DNA of 64,000 nt from Lentzea xinjiangensis (GTDB lineage: Bacteria > Actinomycetota > Actinomycetes > Mycobacteriales > Pseudonocardiaceae): the NCBI RefSeq assembly GCF_900110955.1, contig NZ_FOFR01000025.1, positions 61,677 through 125,676 of the forward strand. Direction: 5' to 3'. A program made the translations under genes and the position numbers. The notes below the pieces were generated by a model. It was not told where the DNA came from. It searched no databases and saw nothing but the letters and a program-made list of their open reading frames with translations. Of the stretch, positions 23,991 to 32,429 are shown piece after piece (within the stretch, counting starts at the first letter, position 1; the number at the start of each line of letters is the position of its first letter).

Positions 23991-24431
23991 GTGGCCGCTG
24001 AAATCACGTTCTTCCTCGCGCCGGACGACGCGACCGCCGCGGGAACGCGCTCATCCCGTCCAGGGCGAACACTCACCGGCGTGAACTGCACAGGTTTCGA
24101 CCCGGACGACGCCGTCGTGGACTGGACGGCGTTCTTCGCGGGTCGGGTTCTTCGCGGCGCGGAACGACGCGACAGCGGGAAGTGGCCGCACTACGTGGCG
24201 GAGTTCCTCAACGACGGTGTCGGCGTGTTCGTCGTCTCCGCCGAGCTGGTCACCGCGCTCGCGGCGGCTGGACCGGACGAACTGCACCGGCTGGCGTCGT
24301 ATTGGGGGGAACGGCTCATCGAGCAGAACGAGCACGAGCTGACCGCCGCGGAACAGCGGGCGGTGGTCGAGGACGTCGCCCGGCTGGCCCGTTCCGCCGG
24401 TGACCTCGGCCTCTACTGCCGGCAGTGGTGA
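23991..24431 (+). CDS. hypothetical cytoplasmic protein
   Basis: 146 aa from the GTG at 23991 (MAAEITFFLAPDDATAAGTR); a longer frame starts upstream at 23937 but crosses a region without coding character. It contains FDPDDAVVDWTAFFAGRVLR, then an FVVSAELVTALAAAGPDELH helix and a C-terminal helix EHELTAAEQRAVVEDVARLA. It is acidic and probably cytoplasmic. I recognise no domain. It converges on the Imm31-like gene, 50 bp between stops; immunity-type genes often travel with such small unknown proteins, but a link is not shown. Confidence 0.55.
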   Translation: MAAEITFFLAPDDATAAGTRSSRPGRTLTGVNCTGFDPDDAVVDWTAFFAGRVLRGAERRDSGKWPHYVAEFLNDGVGVFVVSAELVTALAAAGPDELHRLASYWGERLIEQNEHELTAAEQRAVVEDVARLARSAGDLGLYCRQW

Positions 24432-24481
24432 GAAGGCGAACCTGCCACCGCGGGAGATGCCGGCGAGCCGGTGAGAATCGT

Positions 24482-24748
24482 TCACCCCTCTGAGTCCGAG
24501 TACTCCTCGGGCGCCACCGTGATCGCCGCGCCCCGGTAGAAGGATTCCCGCGGAACGTGCCTGCCGGTGCCCCGCACGTCCGGTGGCTGCACGTTGTAGG
24601 TCTCACCGTCGACGACGATCAGGTAGCCGAGGTAGTCGTCCTCTTCCGCGATCCCGAGGACGAACCCACTGGCTCCCTGAATCCCGAGTCCGGCAGTGCG
24701 ATCCGTCTCGACGACGTCGACGACTTCGAAGAAACCCAGCTTGTCCAT
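24482..24748 (-). CDS. Imm31-like immunity protein
   Basis: 88 aa. The pattern GFFEVVDVVETDRTAGLGIQ, then GFVLGIAEEDDYLGYLIVVD, GETYNVQPPDVRGTGRHVP and the closing AITVAPEEY matches, from memory, the Imm31 family of polymorphic-toxin immunity proteins: a small beta-rich SH3-like fold with an acidic surface. Such proteins neutralise a cognate toxin delivered by neighbours. No toxin gene, VgrG, WXG100 or RHS protein is in the window, so this is an orphan. AAGG lies upstream of the ATG at weak spacing. Confidence 0.65.
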   Translation of the reverse strand: MDKLGFFEVVDVVETDRTAGLGIQGASGFVLGIAEEDDYLGYLIVVDGETYNVQPPDVRGTGRHVPRESFYRGAAITVAPEEYSDSEG

Positions 24749-24825
24749 CAACGTGGAACCTTCCCGGGGAGTGACGTCGGCCTGCGCGGGAGAACACCCC
24801 AAGTCTGCACGTGTCCCCTGGTGGC

Positions 24826-25389
24826 TCAGCGCCTCGTCTCGTACCTGGTCAGCACCACCCCGCCGGGGAAGGTTCGCGTCTCCACCAGGTTCAGGTCCAC
24901 CCAGTTGTCCACCGCGGTGAAGAACGGCAGGCCGCCGCCCACCAGGACCGGGTGGGTCACCAGGACGTACTCGTCGACCAGGCCGGCCCGCACAGCCGCC
25001 GCGGCCAGCGTCGCGCCGCCGATCTTCGCCGGGCCGCCGTCCCCGGCCAGGAGGCGGGTGATCTCGGTGACCGCGTCGCCGGTGACCAGGCGGGTGTTCC
25101 AGGCGACCTCGCCGATCGTCGAGGAGAACACCACCTTCGGCGTGTCCCGCCAGATGCGCGCGAACTCGATCTGCGCCGGCGTGGCGCCTGGCCGCTGGTC
25201 GCCGGTCGGCCAGTGGGAGCTCATCGCCTCCCACAGCCTGCGCCCGTACAGCGACAGGGTGATCTCCCGTTCGAGGTCGGTCCACCACTGGAACAGCTCG
25301 TCGCTCGCCTTGCCCCAGGTGATGTCGTCGCCGGGCCCGACGACGTAGCCGTCCAGGGTCACGTTCATGCCGAAGATCAGTTTGCGCAT
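24826..25389 (-). CDS. dihydrofolate-reductase-family (RibD C-terminal) protein
   Basis: 187 aa. It begins MRKLIFGMNVTLDGYVVGPG, the usual start of RibD_C-type reductases, with LYGRRLWEAMSSHWP near residue 50, GDGGPAKIGGATLAAAAVRA (NADPH-binding GG loop) near 115 and LVDEYVLVTHPVLVGGGLPF near 140. These NADPH-binding proteins resemble RibD reductase and DHFR but usually have unknown substrates; it is not a true FolA. It lies 77 bp upstream of the Imm31-like gene on the same strand. Confidence 0.85.
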   Translation of the reverse strand: MRKLIFGMNVTLDGYVVGPGDDITWGKASDELFQWWTDLEREITLSLYGRRLWEAMSSHWPTGDQRPGATPAQIEFARIWRDTPKVVFSSTIGEVAWNTRLVTGDAVTEITRLLAGDGGPAKIGGATLAAAAVRAGLVDEYVLVTHPVLVGGGLPFFTAVDNWVDLNLVETRTFPGGVVLTRYETRR

Positions 25390-25475
25390 GGCGTCAGCCT
25401 CCCGTGAGCCGGTCTCCGGTGCACAGACCGGCGCGACGCGGGAAACTCATCGGCGCGCCCGCCGACGGCGGACGC

Positions 25476-25513
25476 GGAGAAGCAGGTCGAGACGAATCCC
25501 GACCTGCTTCTCC
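25476..25513 (-). terminator. UUCG-loop hairpin, third copy, downstream of the GH62 gene
   Basis: Read on the minus strand it is GGAGAAGCAGGTCG..CGACCTGCTTCTCC around GGATTCGTCT, 35 of 38 bases identical to the terminator of tRNA-Lys copy 2. It lies 24 bp after the GH62 stop on the same strand, in terminator position, although no T-run follows. No tRNA is attached to this copy. Confidence 0.65.
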
Positions 25514-25537
25514 GGTGTCACACCGGTCTTCCCCGCG

Positions 25538-27061
25538 TCAGCGCTGCAGCGTCAGCAGGCCCGGCCGGTAGGGCAGGAGGCCGTAGTCTCCGCCGGAGTT
25601 GGGGTTGCGTCCCTGGTAGAGGAACTGGAGGTTGCACGGGTCGATGGTCTTGGTCTGGTCGGGGTTGGTGCGGATCAGGTCACCGTGGCTGATGTCGTTG
25701 GTCCAGGTGGCGCCGCTGTTGGCCTTGCCGGCGAAGGGGTTGCTCTCCGTGGCGGCCTGCGGGGTCCACGAACCGCCCAGGCTGCTGGACGTGAACGAGC
25801 GGAAGTAGCGCCCGTTGGCCCCCATCGCCTCGACGATCATGAGGTACTGGTTCTGGCCCTGGACCTTGTAGACCTCGACGCCCTCGAACAGGTTGGCCGT
25901 CGTGTCGCTCATGATCTGCGTCCAGGACGAGCCGAAGTTGCCGGGGAAGTTCCCGATGGGCATCGTGGCGCGGTAGATCTTGCCGTTGTCACCGGCGAAG
26001 AACAGGTACATGTTCGTGCCGTCACCGATGAGCGTCTGGTCGATGGGGCCGGTGCTGGAGCCGGGGATGCTTCCGGTGAAGAGCGGCTGCGGCGACGACC
26101 AGCCGTTCGCGTTGGTGGGGTCGTTCGACGTCCGGTAGCTGAAAGCGGTCGGGCCCCACTGGTAGGCGAGCACCCAGATGTTCTTCGGCGCGAAGTAGAA
26201 CAGCGTGGACGCGACGGCTCCGGTGCTCATGCCGTTCTGGCTCGCCGACGCCATGTCGGACCAGTTCGTGAAGGTGCCGAAGTTCATCGAGCCCCACGTC
26301 GTCCCCGTGTCGTGCGTCGTCGCGTAGACCAGGTGCTTGCCGTTGTGCATGACGTGGGTGAAGTCCTTGAGCGAGACCCAGCCCTGCTTCGGCTGCGCCA
26401 GCGGGCCCGTCGACGACCAGCGGTAGGTCGACGGGAGCGAGCACGAGCCGGGCGGAGTGGTCGTCGTGGTGGTGGGACCCGTCCCTCCGCCGACGCGGAC
26501 GAGCTGCCACTGCTGGTTGGTGCCGCCCCAGTCGCTGTACTGGACGACGTTGCCGCCGTCGGCGGTGGAGCCGCCCTGGACCTCGACGGCCTTGTTGCTG
26601 TTGCGGTTGACCAGGCGCACGTGGCCGCCGTCGGAGTCGGCGAGGCGGAACTGCTGGTTCGTGCCGTTGCTGTCGGCCCACTGGACGATGGCGGCGCCGT
26701 CGGCGGTGGAGAAGTTGTGGACGTCGAGGACCTTGCCCGACAGCCGTGACTTCAGCCGGTAGTAGCCGCCGCCGGAGTCGACGAACTGCCACTGCTGCTG
26801 GTTGCCGTCGTTGCGGGCCCACTGGGTGATGCGGGCGCCGTCGTTCGTGGCGAGGTTGTAGACGTCCAGCGCTTTGCCGCTGTTGCGGTTGACCAACACG
26901 TACCAGGCGTTGGTGTCGACGGTCGCCGCCGACACGGGCGCCGCGGTGAACGCCGCCACCAGACCGCCGAGCAGCACGGCGACGGCGGCGGTGATGCCGG
27001 CCATGCGGCGTTTGCGGGTGCGGCGGACGGCGGTGGGCAGGGAATGGCCTGATCCGGCCAT
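25538..27061 (-). CDS. secreted GH62 alpha-L-arabinofuranosidase with ricin-type lectin domain
   Basis: 507 aa. Signal peptide: a basic start (RRTRKRR), a hydrophobic core and APVSA cleavage near residue 45. Residues ~46-175 form a ricin-type beta-trefoil (CBM13): three units each end in a QQW or QQF motif (DGNQQQWQFV, GTNQQFRLA, GTNQQWQLV). After a Thr-rich linker the GH62 five-bladed propeller follows (~205-507) with SLKDFTHVMHNGKH (catalytic base Asp), STGPIDQTLIGDGTNMYLFF (Asp) and NLFEGVEVYKVQGQNQYLMI (acid Glu). It removes arabinose side chains from arabinoxylan outside the cell. GAGGAG lies 10 nt before the ATG. Confidence 0.93.
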   Translation of the reverse strand: MAGSGHSLPTAVRRTRKRRMAGITAAVAVLLGGLVAAFTAAPVSAATVDTNAWYVLVNRNSGKALDVYNLATNDGARITQWARNDGNQQQWQFVDSGGGYYRLKSRLSGKVLDVHNFSTADGAAIVQWADSNGTNQQFRLADSDGGHVRLVNRNSNKAVEVQGGSTADGGNVVQYSDWGGTNQQWQLVRVGGGTGPTTTTTTPPGSCSLPSTYRWSSTGPLAQPKQGWVSLKDFTHVMHNGKHLVYATTHDTGTTWGSMNFGTFTNWSDMASASQNGMSTGAVASTLFYFAPKNIWVLAYQWGPTAFSYRTSNDPTNANGWSSPQPLFTGSIPGSSTGPIDQTLIGDGTNMYLFFAGDNGKIYRATMPIGNFPGNFGSSWTQIMSDTTANLFEGVEVYKVQGQNQYLMIVEAMGANGRYFRSFTSSSLGGSWTPQAATESNPFAGKANSGATWTNDISHGDLIRTNPDQTKTIDPCNLQFLYQGRNPNSGGDYGLLPYRPGLLTLQR

Positions 27062-27627
27062 GGGCGTGCTCCTCTTCGTCGAGGTCGGGGGGTAAACCGC
27101 GGCACGGGCAACGTTCGAACGACCGCTTGCGCCGAGTGGTCCATCGCGCGCCCTCTGAACGAACAGCGAATACGTCAGCGTCGCATGACCAAACTGTGGA
27201 GGACGATCTCCGCCTGGTCAAGACGCTACAAGAATGTTTCGCGCGGATACTCAGGCGAACACCCGGACGCATTCCGTGCTGCTAAAAGAATTGTTTTCTT
27301 TAGCTGTTGCGGACGTCTGCCGAACGCGGCCAAACGACCGAAGAAGGGGGCAGACCCACCCCGGGGAGGCGAGGCGGCCGACGCGTCTTCGCCGCGTCGA
27401 ACGAGAACTGTTCGGGGCCTCGTCGAGTTCATCCGGTCCCGCCCGGCGGGTTTCACCTGATCACCCGTGGGGAAAGGGGAAACAGGGTTCTCCCTGGGAC
27501 CGCCGCTTTTCGGGCGGGGTTCGTCGTGGGAACCGCCCGCCGGCACGGACAGCGGGGCGTCCGGGCGCGACCGGCACCGGGTGGATCCCGGCGAGGGCCG
27601 TCCGGCGGAGACGCGGAGGTGGGCGAG
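27062..27627. other. 566-bp gene-free region between the divergent GH62 and GAF-ANTAR genes
   Basis: I see no convincing gene. It is locally AT-richer (27180-27310) than the rest of the window and contains an imperfect AT-rich hairpin GCTAAAAGAA-TTGT-TTTCTTTAGC at 27281-27304 and a 10-bp palindrome CGTTCGAACG at 27113-27122. These probably belong to the promoters of the two divergent genes. A long leader ahead of the ANTAR gene could hold regulatory RNA, but I cannot fold it into a known class. Confidence 0.5.
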
Positions 27628-28338
27628 GTGGTGGACGGTCGGCGCTACCAGCGGCTCTGGCGGCTCGTCACCGCTCGCGCGCGCGGACGTGACTTCTCCG
27701 GCTGGGCGGGCGTCGTGTGCGTCGTCGCGGTGGAGGACGTCGGCGTCGACGGCGCGGCGATCTCCCTGCGCTCGTCGGGACGGGCCCAGGAGCTGGCCGC
27801 CGCCAGCGGGTCGTGGGCGCGCGGGCTCGAGGAGCTCCAGTACTCCGCCGGCGACGGTCCCGGCGTCGAGGCCTTCACCACGGCACGCCCGGTGTTCGTC
27901 ACCGAACTGGACCGGGCCGGCCAGCGGTGGCCCGGTTTCCTGGACACCGCCACCGGCCTCGGGCTCGCGGCGGTGTTCTCGTTCCCGCTGCAGGCCGGTG
28001 CGGTCCGGCTCGGCACGCTCGACCTGTACCGGCGCGAGCCCGGCGCCCTGCCAGCCGACCGGCTGGCCGACGCCGCCGTGCTCGCCGACCTCGCCACCGG
28101 CGCGTTGCTGATCGACGCCGCGTCCGGGGAAGGCGCTTCGTGGGCCCAGGCGGATCTGCCCGGCCACTACGACGACGTCAACGTGGCGGCCGGCATGCTC
28201 GCCACCGCGCTGCGCATCAGCGTCGACGACGCCTTCCTGCGGCTGAGGGCACGCGCGTTCAGCTCCGGTGAGCCGTTGCTCGGCATCGCCCGCTCGGTGC
28301 TCGACCGCCGGTTGCGCCTCGACCTGTTCCTCGACTGA
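27628..28338 (+). CDS. GAF and ANTAR domain protein 1
   Basis: 236 aa from the GTG at 27628, 8 nt after GGAGG. The GAF domain (~residues 10-150) has LEELQYSAGDGPGVEAFTTA and RWPGFLDTATGLGLAAVFSF. The C-terminal ~60 residues are an ANTAR domain: VNVAAGMLATALRISVDDAF, then LRLRARAFSSGEPLLGIARS, with helix spacing intact. It lacks the common AKGxLM sequence of the other two proteins. ANTAR proteins bind tandem RNA hairpins and prevent transcription termination. It is the most divergent of the three in this cluster. Confidence 0.82.
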   Translation: MVDGRRYQRLWRLVTARARGRDFSGWAGVVCVVAVEDVGVDGAAISLRSSGRAQELAAASGSWARGLEELQYSAGDGPGVEAFTTARPVFVTELDRAGQRWPGFLDTATGLGLAAVFSFPLQAGAVRLGTLDLYRREPGALPADRLADAAVLADLATGALLIDAASGEGASWAQADLPGHYDDVNVAAGMLATALRISVDDAFLRLRARAFSSGEPLLGIARSVLDRRLRLDLFLD

Positions 28339-28586
28339 TCCACTCCTCCCGGCGGCACGTGACCGGAGCACGAACGGGTCGTCCTTGCCACACGGGAGTA
28401 GCTTGGAGAGGCGGTGCGGCCTGCGACTGAGGCAGTGACCACTCCACGCGGTGACCGGCATGATCGCGGCCACGACCTTCACCAGCGCAGGGTCCACATT
28501 CCGGTTACCGTCGGGGAGCCGTGACGCGGCAGTGTCACCCCGGCACCGTTCACCTCTGCCGACGACGGCGAGGAAGGGGAACGTCT

Positions 28587-29387
28587 TTGACCACTGACAA
28601 GGCTGGCTGGACGGCCGACCGGGAGGCGTTCCGCGGAGGGCGGGAGCTCTCCGGCGGTGGTCCGCTGGCCGGACAGTTCGCCGAGCTCACGAGGGCGTTG
28701 CTGAACGCTCCGACGGTGGCCGACGTGCTCGACCAGGTCGTGACAGCGGCGCACCGGGTCATCCCCGGCGCCGACCTCGTCTCCATCACGCTCCGCACCG
28801 CCGACGATTGCTTCCACACGCCCGTGGTGACGAACGTGGTCGCGGCCGAACTGGACCGCATCCAGTACGAGACCGGTGAGGGACCCTGCGTCGAGGCCTC
28901 CAGGAACCCCGGCCCGGCCGAGATCCGCAGCGACGACCTGGCCACCGAGACCGCCTGGCCGCGGTTCGGTCCGGAAGCCGCCCGTCTGGGTTTCCACTCG
29001 GTGCTCTCGGTCGCCTTGGCGCCCAATGCCCGGCCACCGCGGTATTCAGGTGCGTTGAACGTCTACTCGCGACGGCCCGGCGCACTGGCGCCGGACGCGC
29101 ACGAGCCCGCCCTGCTGCTGGCCACGCACGCCTCCCTCGCGCTGGCTGGCACCACGGCGGTCACGAGAGCCGATCTCACCGTCGCACAGCTGCACCGCGC
29201 CCTCGAGAGCCGCGACGTCATCGGGCAGGCCAAGGGCGTCCTGATGGCCAGACGGGGCATCGGCGCCGACGAAGCATTCGACGAGCTGCGCCGTGCCTCG
29301 CAGGACCTGAACATCAAGCTCACGGCCCTGGCGCGCCTCGTGACCGCGCGGAACGCCGAAGCTGATCTCCTGCCAGCCGATGACTGA
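28587..29387 (+). CDS. GAF and ANTAR domain protein 2
   Basis: 266 aa from a TTG at 28587, which has AGGAAGGGG 7 nt upstream; the longer frame starts in a region without coding character. The GAF domain spans ~residues 30-180 (IQYETGEGPCVEASRNPGPA, TAWPRFGPEAARLGFHSVLS). The ANTAR domain spans ~195-260 with ALESRDVIGQAKGVLMARRG and IGADEAFDELRRASQDLNIK, the canonical motif. Probably a ligand- or redox-controlled antiterminator. The stop overlaps the next small gene by 8 bp. Confidence 0.85.
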   Translation: MTTDKAGWTADREAFRGGRELSGGGPLAGQFAELTRALLNAPTVADVLDQVVTAAHRVIPGADLVSITLRTADDCFHTPVVTNVVAAELDRIQYETGEGPCVEASRNPGPAEIRSDDLATETAWPRFGPEAARLGFHSVLSVALAPNARPPRYSGALNVYSRRPGALAPDAHEPALLLATHASLALAGTTAVTRADLTVAQLHRALESRDVIGQAKGVLMARRGIGADEAFDELRRASQDLNIKLTALARLVTARNAEADLLPADD

Positions 29388-29649
29388 GCGGACGCCGATC
29401 GCCCGGGGCTCCGACCCCTGGCGCGAGGCGGCGGCTCAGCGGATCACGGAGCGGTTGCGGCTGCGTGCCGGCCTGAGCGAAGGTGTGGGAATCCTCCAGG
29501 TGTGGAATGACTGCTGTCAGCAGGAAGCACGGGACCGGTTGCTCGCCTCCCACGGTCACGGCGGGCAGGATGCCGAGGCTGCGCGGATGATCGCGGTCGT
29601 CGACGCGGCCGCCGATGGCCGTGCCGATCCCGACGCGGGCTGGGACTGA
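29380..29649 (+). CDS. 89-aa protein within the GAF-ANTAR cluster
   Basis: Starts inside the end of the preceding gene (ATGACTGA overlap), so translation is likely coupled. The sequence (SDPWREAAAQRITERLRLRA, then GLSEGVGILQVWNDCCQQEA) is helical with adjacent cysteines. The segment SEGVGILQVWNDCCQQEARD weakly resembles the helices of an ANTAR domain (AxGILMxRxxxxxDEA), so it may be a degenerate stand-alone ANTAR protein or an adaptor between the two flanking GAF-ANTAR proteins. I cannot assign it firmly. Confidence 0.6.
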   Translation: MTERTPIARGSDPWREAAAQRITERLRLRAGLSEGVGILQVWNDCCQQEARDRLLASHGHGGQDAEAARMIAVVDAAADGRADPDAGWD

Positions 29650-29675
29650 GCCGACCCTGCCGACCGGAGAGGAAG

Positions 29676-30494
29676 ATGTACCCCATGCAGAACGACGACT
29701 GGGCTCGGGACAAGGCGGAGTTCGCCGCCAGCCCGGTGCACGCTCCTCATCCGGCCGGCAACACCGACTCAAGCCCGCTGGGCCGGCAGTTCGCGCAGCT
29801 GACCGCGCTGCTGCTGAACGCCGACACGGTGGCGGAGGCGCTGGAACACGTGGTCCGGGCGACGTTCGCCGTGGTACCGGACGCCGACGTGGTCAGCGTG
29901 ACACTGCGCTCGGCGGACGGCATCCTGCACACCCCGGTCGAGACCGACCCGATCGGGGCCGAGCTCGACCGGTTGCAGAACCGCTACGGCCACGGCCCCT
30001 GCCTGGAGGCCGCCCAGGAGGCCATGGCGTACAAGCACAGCGGTGATCTGGCCGGCGAACCCGCGTGGCCCCGGTTCGGCCCGGCGGCGGCGAAGCTCGG
30101 CTTCGCCTCCGTCCTGTCCACCTCGCTGGTGCCCGACGCCGTTCCGCCCCGCCTCTCCGGGGCGCTCAACATCTTCTCCCGGCAGCGGGGCAAGCTCGGC
30201 GACGACGTGGTCCGCGACCGCGCGCTGCTCCTCGCCACCCACGCCTCGCTGGCACTGGCCCACACCGAGGCGGTGCGGCTCGCGGAGCTGCAGGAAGCCC
30301 AGATGCGCCGGGCGGTCGACAGCCGGGACGTCATCGGGCAGGCCAAGGGCATCCTGATGCAGCGGCGCGGCATCGGCGCCGACGAGGCGTTCGACCTGCT
30401 GCGCCGCATGTCGCAGGACCTCAACGTCAAGCTCGCCGAACTCGCGCACACGCTCGCGGCCCGGCACACCGAGATCGACCTGCTCGGCGACTGA
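29676..30494 (+). CDS. GAF and ANTAR domain protein 3
   Basis: 272 aa. Close paralogue of protein 2: GAF domain at ~residues 40-190 (LDRLQNRYGHGPCLEAAQEA, PAWPRFGPAAAKLGFASVLS) and canonical ANTAR at ~200-265 (AVDSRDVIGQAKGILMQRRG, IGADEAFDLLRRMSQDLNVK). GGAGAGG lies just upstream of the ATG at 29676; an ATG three codons later is possible. It follows the 89-aa gene by 26 bp, so genes 28587-30494 form one operon. The pair probably arose by duplication. Confidence 0.86.
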   Translation: MYPMQNDDWARDKAEFAASPVHAPHPAGNTDSSPLGRQFAQLTALLLNADTVAEALEHVVRATFAVVPDADVVSVTLRSADGILHTPVETDPIGAELDRLQNRYGHGPCLEAAQEAMAYKHSGDLAGEPAWPRFGPAAAKLGFASVLSTSLVPDAVPPRLSGALNIFSRQRGKLGDDVVRDRALLLATHASLALAHTEAVRLAELQEAQMRRAVDSRDVIGQAKGILMQRRGIGADEAFDLLRRMSQDLNVKLAELAHTLAARHTEIDLLGD

Positions 30495-30700
30495 CGCCAC
30501 GTCCGGTCCGGGTCGCGACGCGGTCGGACCGGCTGAAGAACCGGCCAGCACCTCGACGTGCGGGGAGGCCTGGTGGCGGCCGGTGAGCAGGTCCGTGCGT
30601 CGGGCGTGCGCGTCTGCCGGAGTCGGGGTGACCTGAGGGGTTCTCGGTGACTTCATCGGGCGTGCACGGCCTTGTCGCCGCATCCAGGCATACTGCGCGA

Positions 30701-31684
30701 ATGACACTCCGGCAGGCGACTGACTTCGCCCAGCTCTCCGCCCTGGTCAAGCAGGCCGGCCTGCTGGAACGGCGGCGCGGGTACTACGCCGCCAGGATCG
30801 GCGCGAACCTCGCCGTCTACGCGGCGGCATGGGTGGCGTTCGCGCTGCTCGGCGACTCGTGGTGGCAGCTCGTGGTGGCCGTCGTGCTGGCGGTGATGAC
30901 GACGCAGCTCGCGTTCATCGGCCACGACGCCGGGCACAAGCAGATCTTCGCCTCGAAGCGGTGGAACCTGATCACCGGCTACGTCCACAGCGGACTCATC
31001 GGGGTCAGCCACGACTGGTGGGTCGGCAAGCACAACCGCCACCACGCCAACCCGAACCACGAGGACGAGGACCCGGACGTCGACATCTCGGTGCTGGCGT
31101 TCACGCAGCGGCAGGGTGAGGCGAAGCGCGGACCGCTGCGGTGGATCGCCTCGCACCAGGCGGCGCTGTTCTTCCCGCTGCTGCTGCTCGAAGGCTTCGC
31201 GCTGCACTGGCACTCGATCCGGCACTCCGGGCGCGAGCGGTTCCTCATGATCGCGAACGTCGTGGTGTACCTCGGCGTGGTCTTCTGGGTGCTCTCCCCC
31301 GTCTACGCCATCGCGTTCATCCTGGTGCACCAGGGCCTGTGGGGGCTCTACATGGGGTGTTCCTTCGCCCCCAACCACAAGGGGATGCCCGTGCTGAGCG
31401 CCGGGCACACGCTCGACTTCCTGCGCAAGCAGGTGCTGACCTCGCGCAACATCCGCGGCGGCTGGTTCGTGGACTTCCTGCTCGGCGGGCTGAACTACCA
31501 GATCGAGCACCACCTGTTCCCCAGCATGCCCCGGCCCGCGCTGCGGCACGCGCAGGTGATCGTGAGCGAGTTCTGCCACCGGCGCGGTGTTTCCTATGCG
31601 CAGTGCGGGTTGTTCCGCTCGTACGGCTACGTGCTGGAGCACCTGCACGAGGTCTCGGCGCCGCTGCGCAAAGCCGCGGTCTGA
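30701..31684 (+). CDS. membrane fatty-acid/acyl-CoA desaturase
   Basis: 327 aa from the ATG at 30701. The three di-iron histidine boxes are present: HDAGH (~residue 68), HNRHH (~107) and QIEHH (~270). There are four hydrophobic segments in two pairs (AVYAAAWVAFALL, LVVAVVLAVMTTQLAFIG, IANVVVYLGVVFWVLS, VYAIAFILVHQGLWGLYMG). It belongs to the front-end/delta desaturase family (PF00487) found in actinobacteria and inserts a cis double bond in membrane fatty acids. No cytochrome b5 domain, so it uses an external ferredoxin or rubredoxin. The 206 bp upstream show no gene. Confidence 0.88.
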   Translation: MTLRQATDFAQLSALVKQAGLLERRRGYYAARIGANLAVYAAAWVAFALLGDSWWQLVVAVVLAVMTTQLAFIGHDAGHKQIFASKRWNLITGYVHSGLIGVSHDWWVGKHNRHHANPNHEDEDPDVDISVLAFTQRQGEAKRGPLRWIASHQAALFFPLLLLEGFALHWHSIRHSGRERFLMIANVVVYLGVVFWVLSPVYAIAFILVHQGLWGLYMGCSFAPNHKGMPVLSAGHTLDFLRKQVLTSRNIRGGWFVDFLLGGLNYQIEHHLFPSMPRPALRHAQVIVSEFCHRRGVSYAQCGLFRSYGYVLEHLHEVSAPLRKAAV

Positions 31685-31726
31685 TTCCCGCCAGACCTGG
31701 CCCGCGAACTCGGCCAGGCTGACGGC

Positions 31727-32428
31727 ATGGGATCACTCGGAGGAAGAGCGGCTCTGGTGACCGGCGGCAGCCGGGGCATCAGAGCCGCGGTGGCCGCGAA
31801 GCTGACCGCGCTCGGCGCACATGTCGCGGTCACGTACCAGAACACCGAACCTCAAGGCGTCAAAGCGATCCGGGCCGACAGCTCCGACCCGGACGCCGTC
31901 GTCGCCGCCGTGGAGGAGACCGCCGCGGAGTTCGGCCGGCTCGACGTGCTGGTGAACAACGCGGCGGTGTTCCAGGTGGGACCGCTGGAGGAGCTCGGCC
32001 GGGACGAGTTCGACCACACGATGGCGGTCAACGTGCGAGCGCCGTTCCTCGCGGCACGAGCCGCCGTGAAACACATGCGGGACGGCGGCCGGATCATCAG
32101 CATCGGCAGCAACGTGGCGGTGCACGCGCCGTTTCCGGGCTTCGCGCTCTACTGCGCGAGCAAGACGGCGCTGGTCGGGATGACGAAAGGCCTCGCGCGG
32201 GACCTGGGGCCGCTGGGGATCACCGCGAACGTCGTCAACCCCGGTCCCACCGACACGGACATGAACCCCGCGGACGGGCCGCTGGCGGACACGATCCGCG
32301 GGCTGACCGCGCTGGGACGCTACGGCGAGCCGGCGGAGATCGCCGAACTGGTGGTGGCGCTGGCGGGGGACGCCGGTGCGTACGTCACCGGCGCGGTCAT
32401 CAACGCCGACGGTGGGTTCACCGTCTGA
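31727..32428 (+). CDS. short-chain dehydrogenase/reductase with altered glycine motif
   Basis: 233 aa. Classical SDR: N-terminal cofactor motif TGGSRGIRAAV, NNA motif VLVNNAAVF, catalytic Ser in SIGSNVAV and YxxxK as YCASKTAL, and a C-terminal GAVINADGGFTV. The cofactor motif is normally TGxxxGIG; here the last Gly is Arg (SRGIR), which may impede the diphosphate turn or shift cofactor binding. Otherwise the enzyme is full-length. Reaction: NAD(P)-dependent oxidoreduction of an unknown alcohol or ketone. It is convergent with the P450 gene, 1 bp between stops. Confidence 0.85.
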   Translation: MGSLGGRAALVTGGSRGIRAAVAAKLTALGAHVAVTYQNTEPQGVKAIRADSSDPDAVVAAVEETAAEFGRLDVLVNNAAVFQVGPLEELGRDEFDHTMAVNVRAPFLAARAAVKHMRDGGRIISIGSNVAVHAPFPGFALYCASKTALVGMTKGLARDLGPLGITANVVNPGPTDTDMNPADGPLADTIRGLTALGRYGEPAEIAELVVALAGDAGAYVTGAVINADGGFTV

Positions 32429-32429
32429 A

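Noticed and set aside
21640..25513. CRISPR array from the three near-identical hairpins
   Set aside because: Copies are kilobases apart, lie after tRNAs and a stop codon, and form UUCG terminators; there are no spacers.
27113..27122. CGTTCGAACG palindrome
   Set aside because: Ten bases with four-letter symmetry are expected by chance several times in 64 kb; there is no repeat or spacing to support a binding site.
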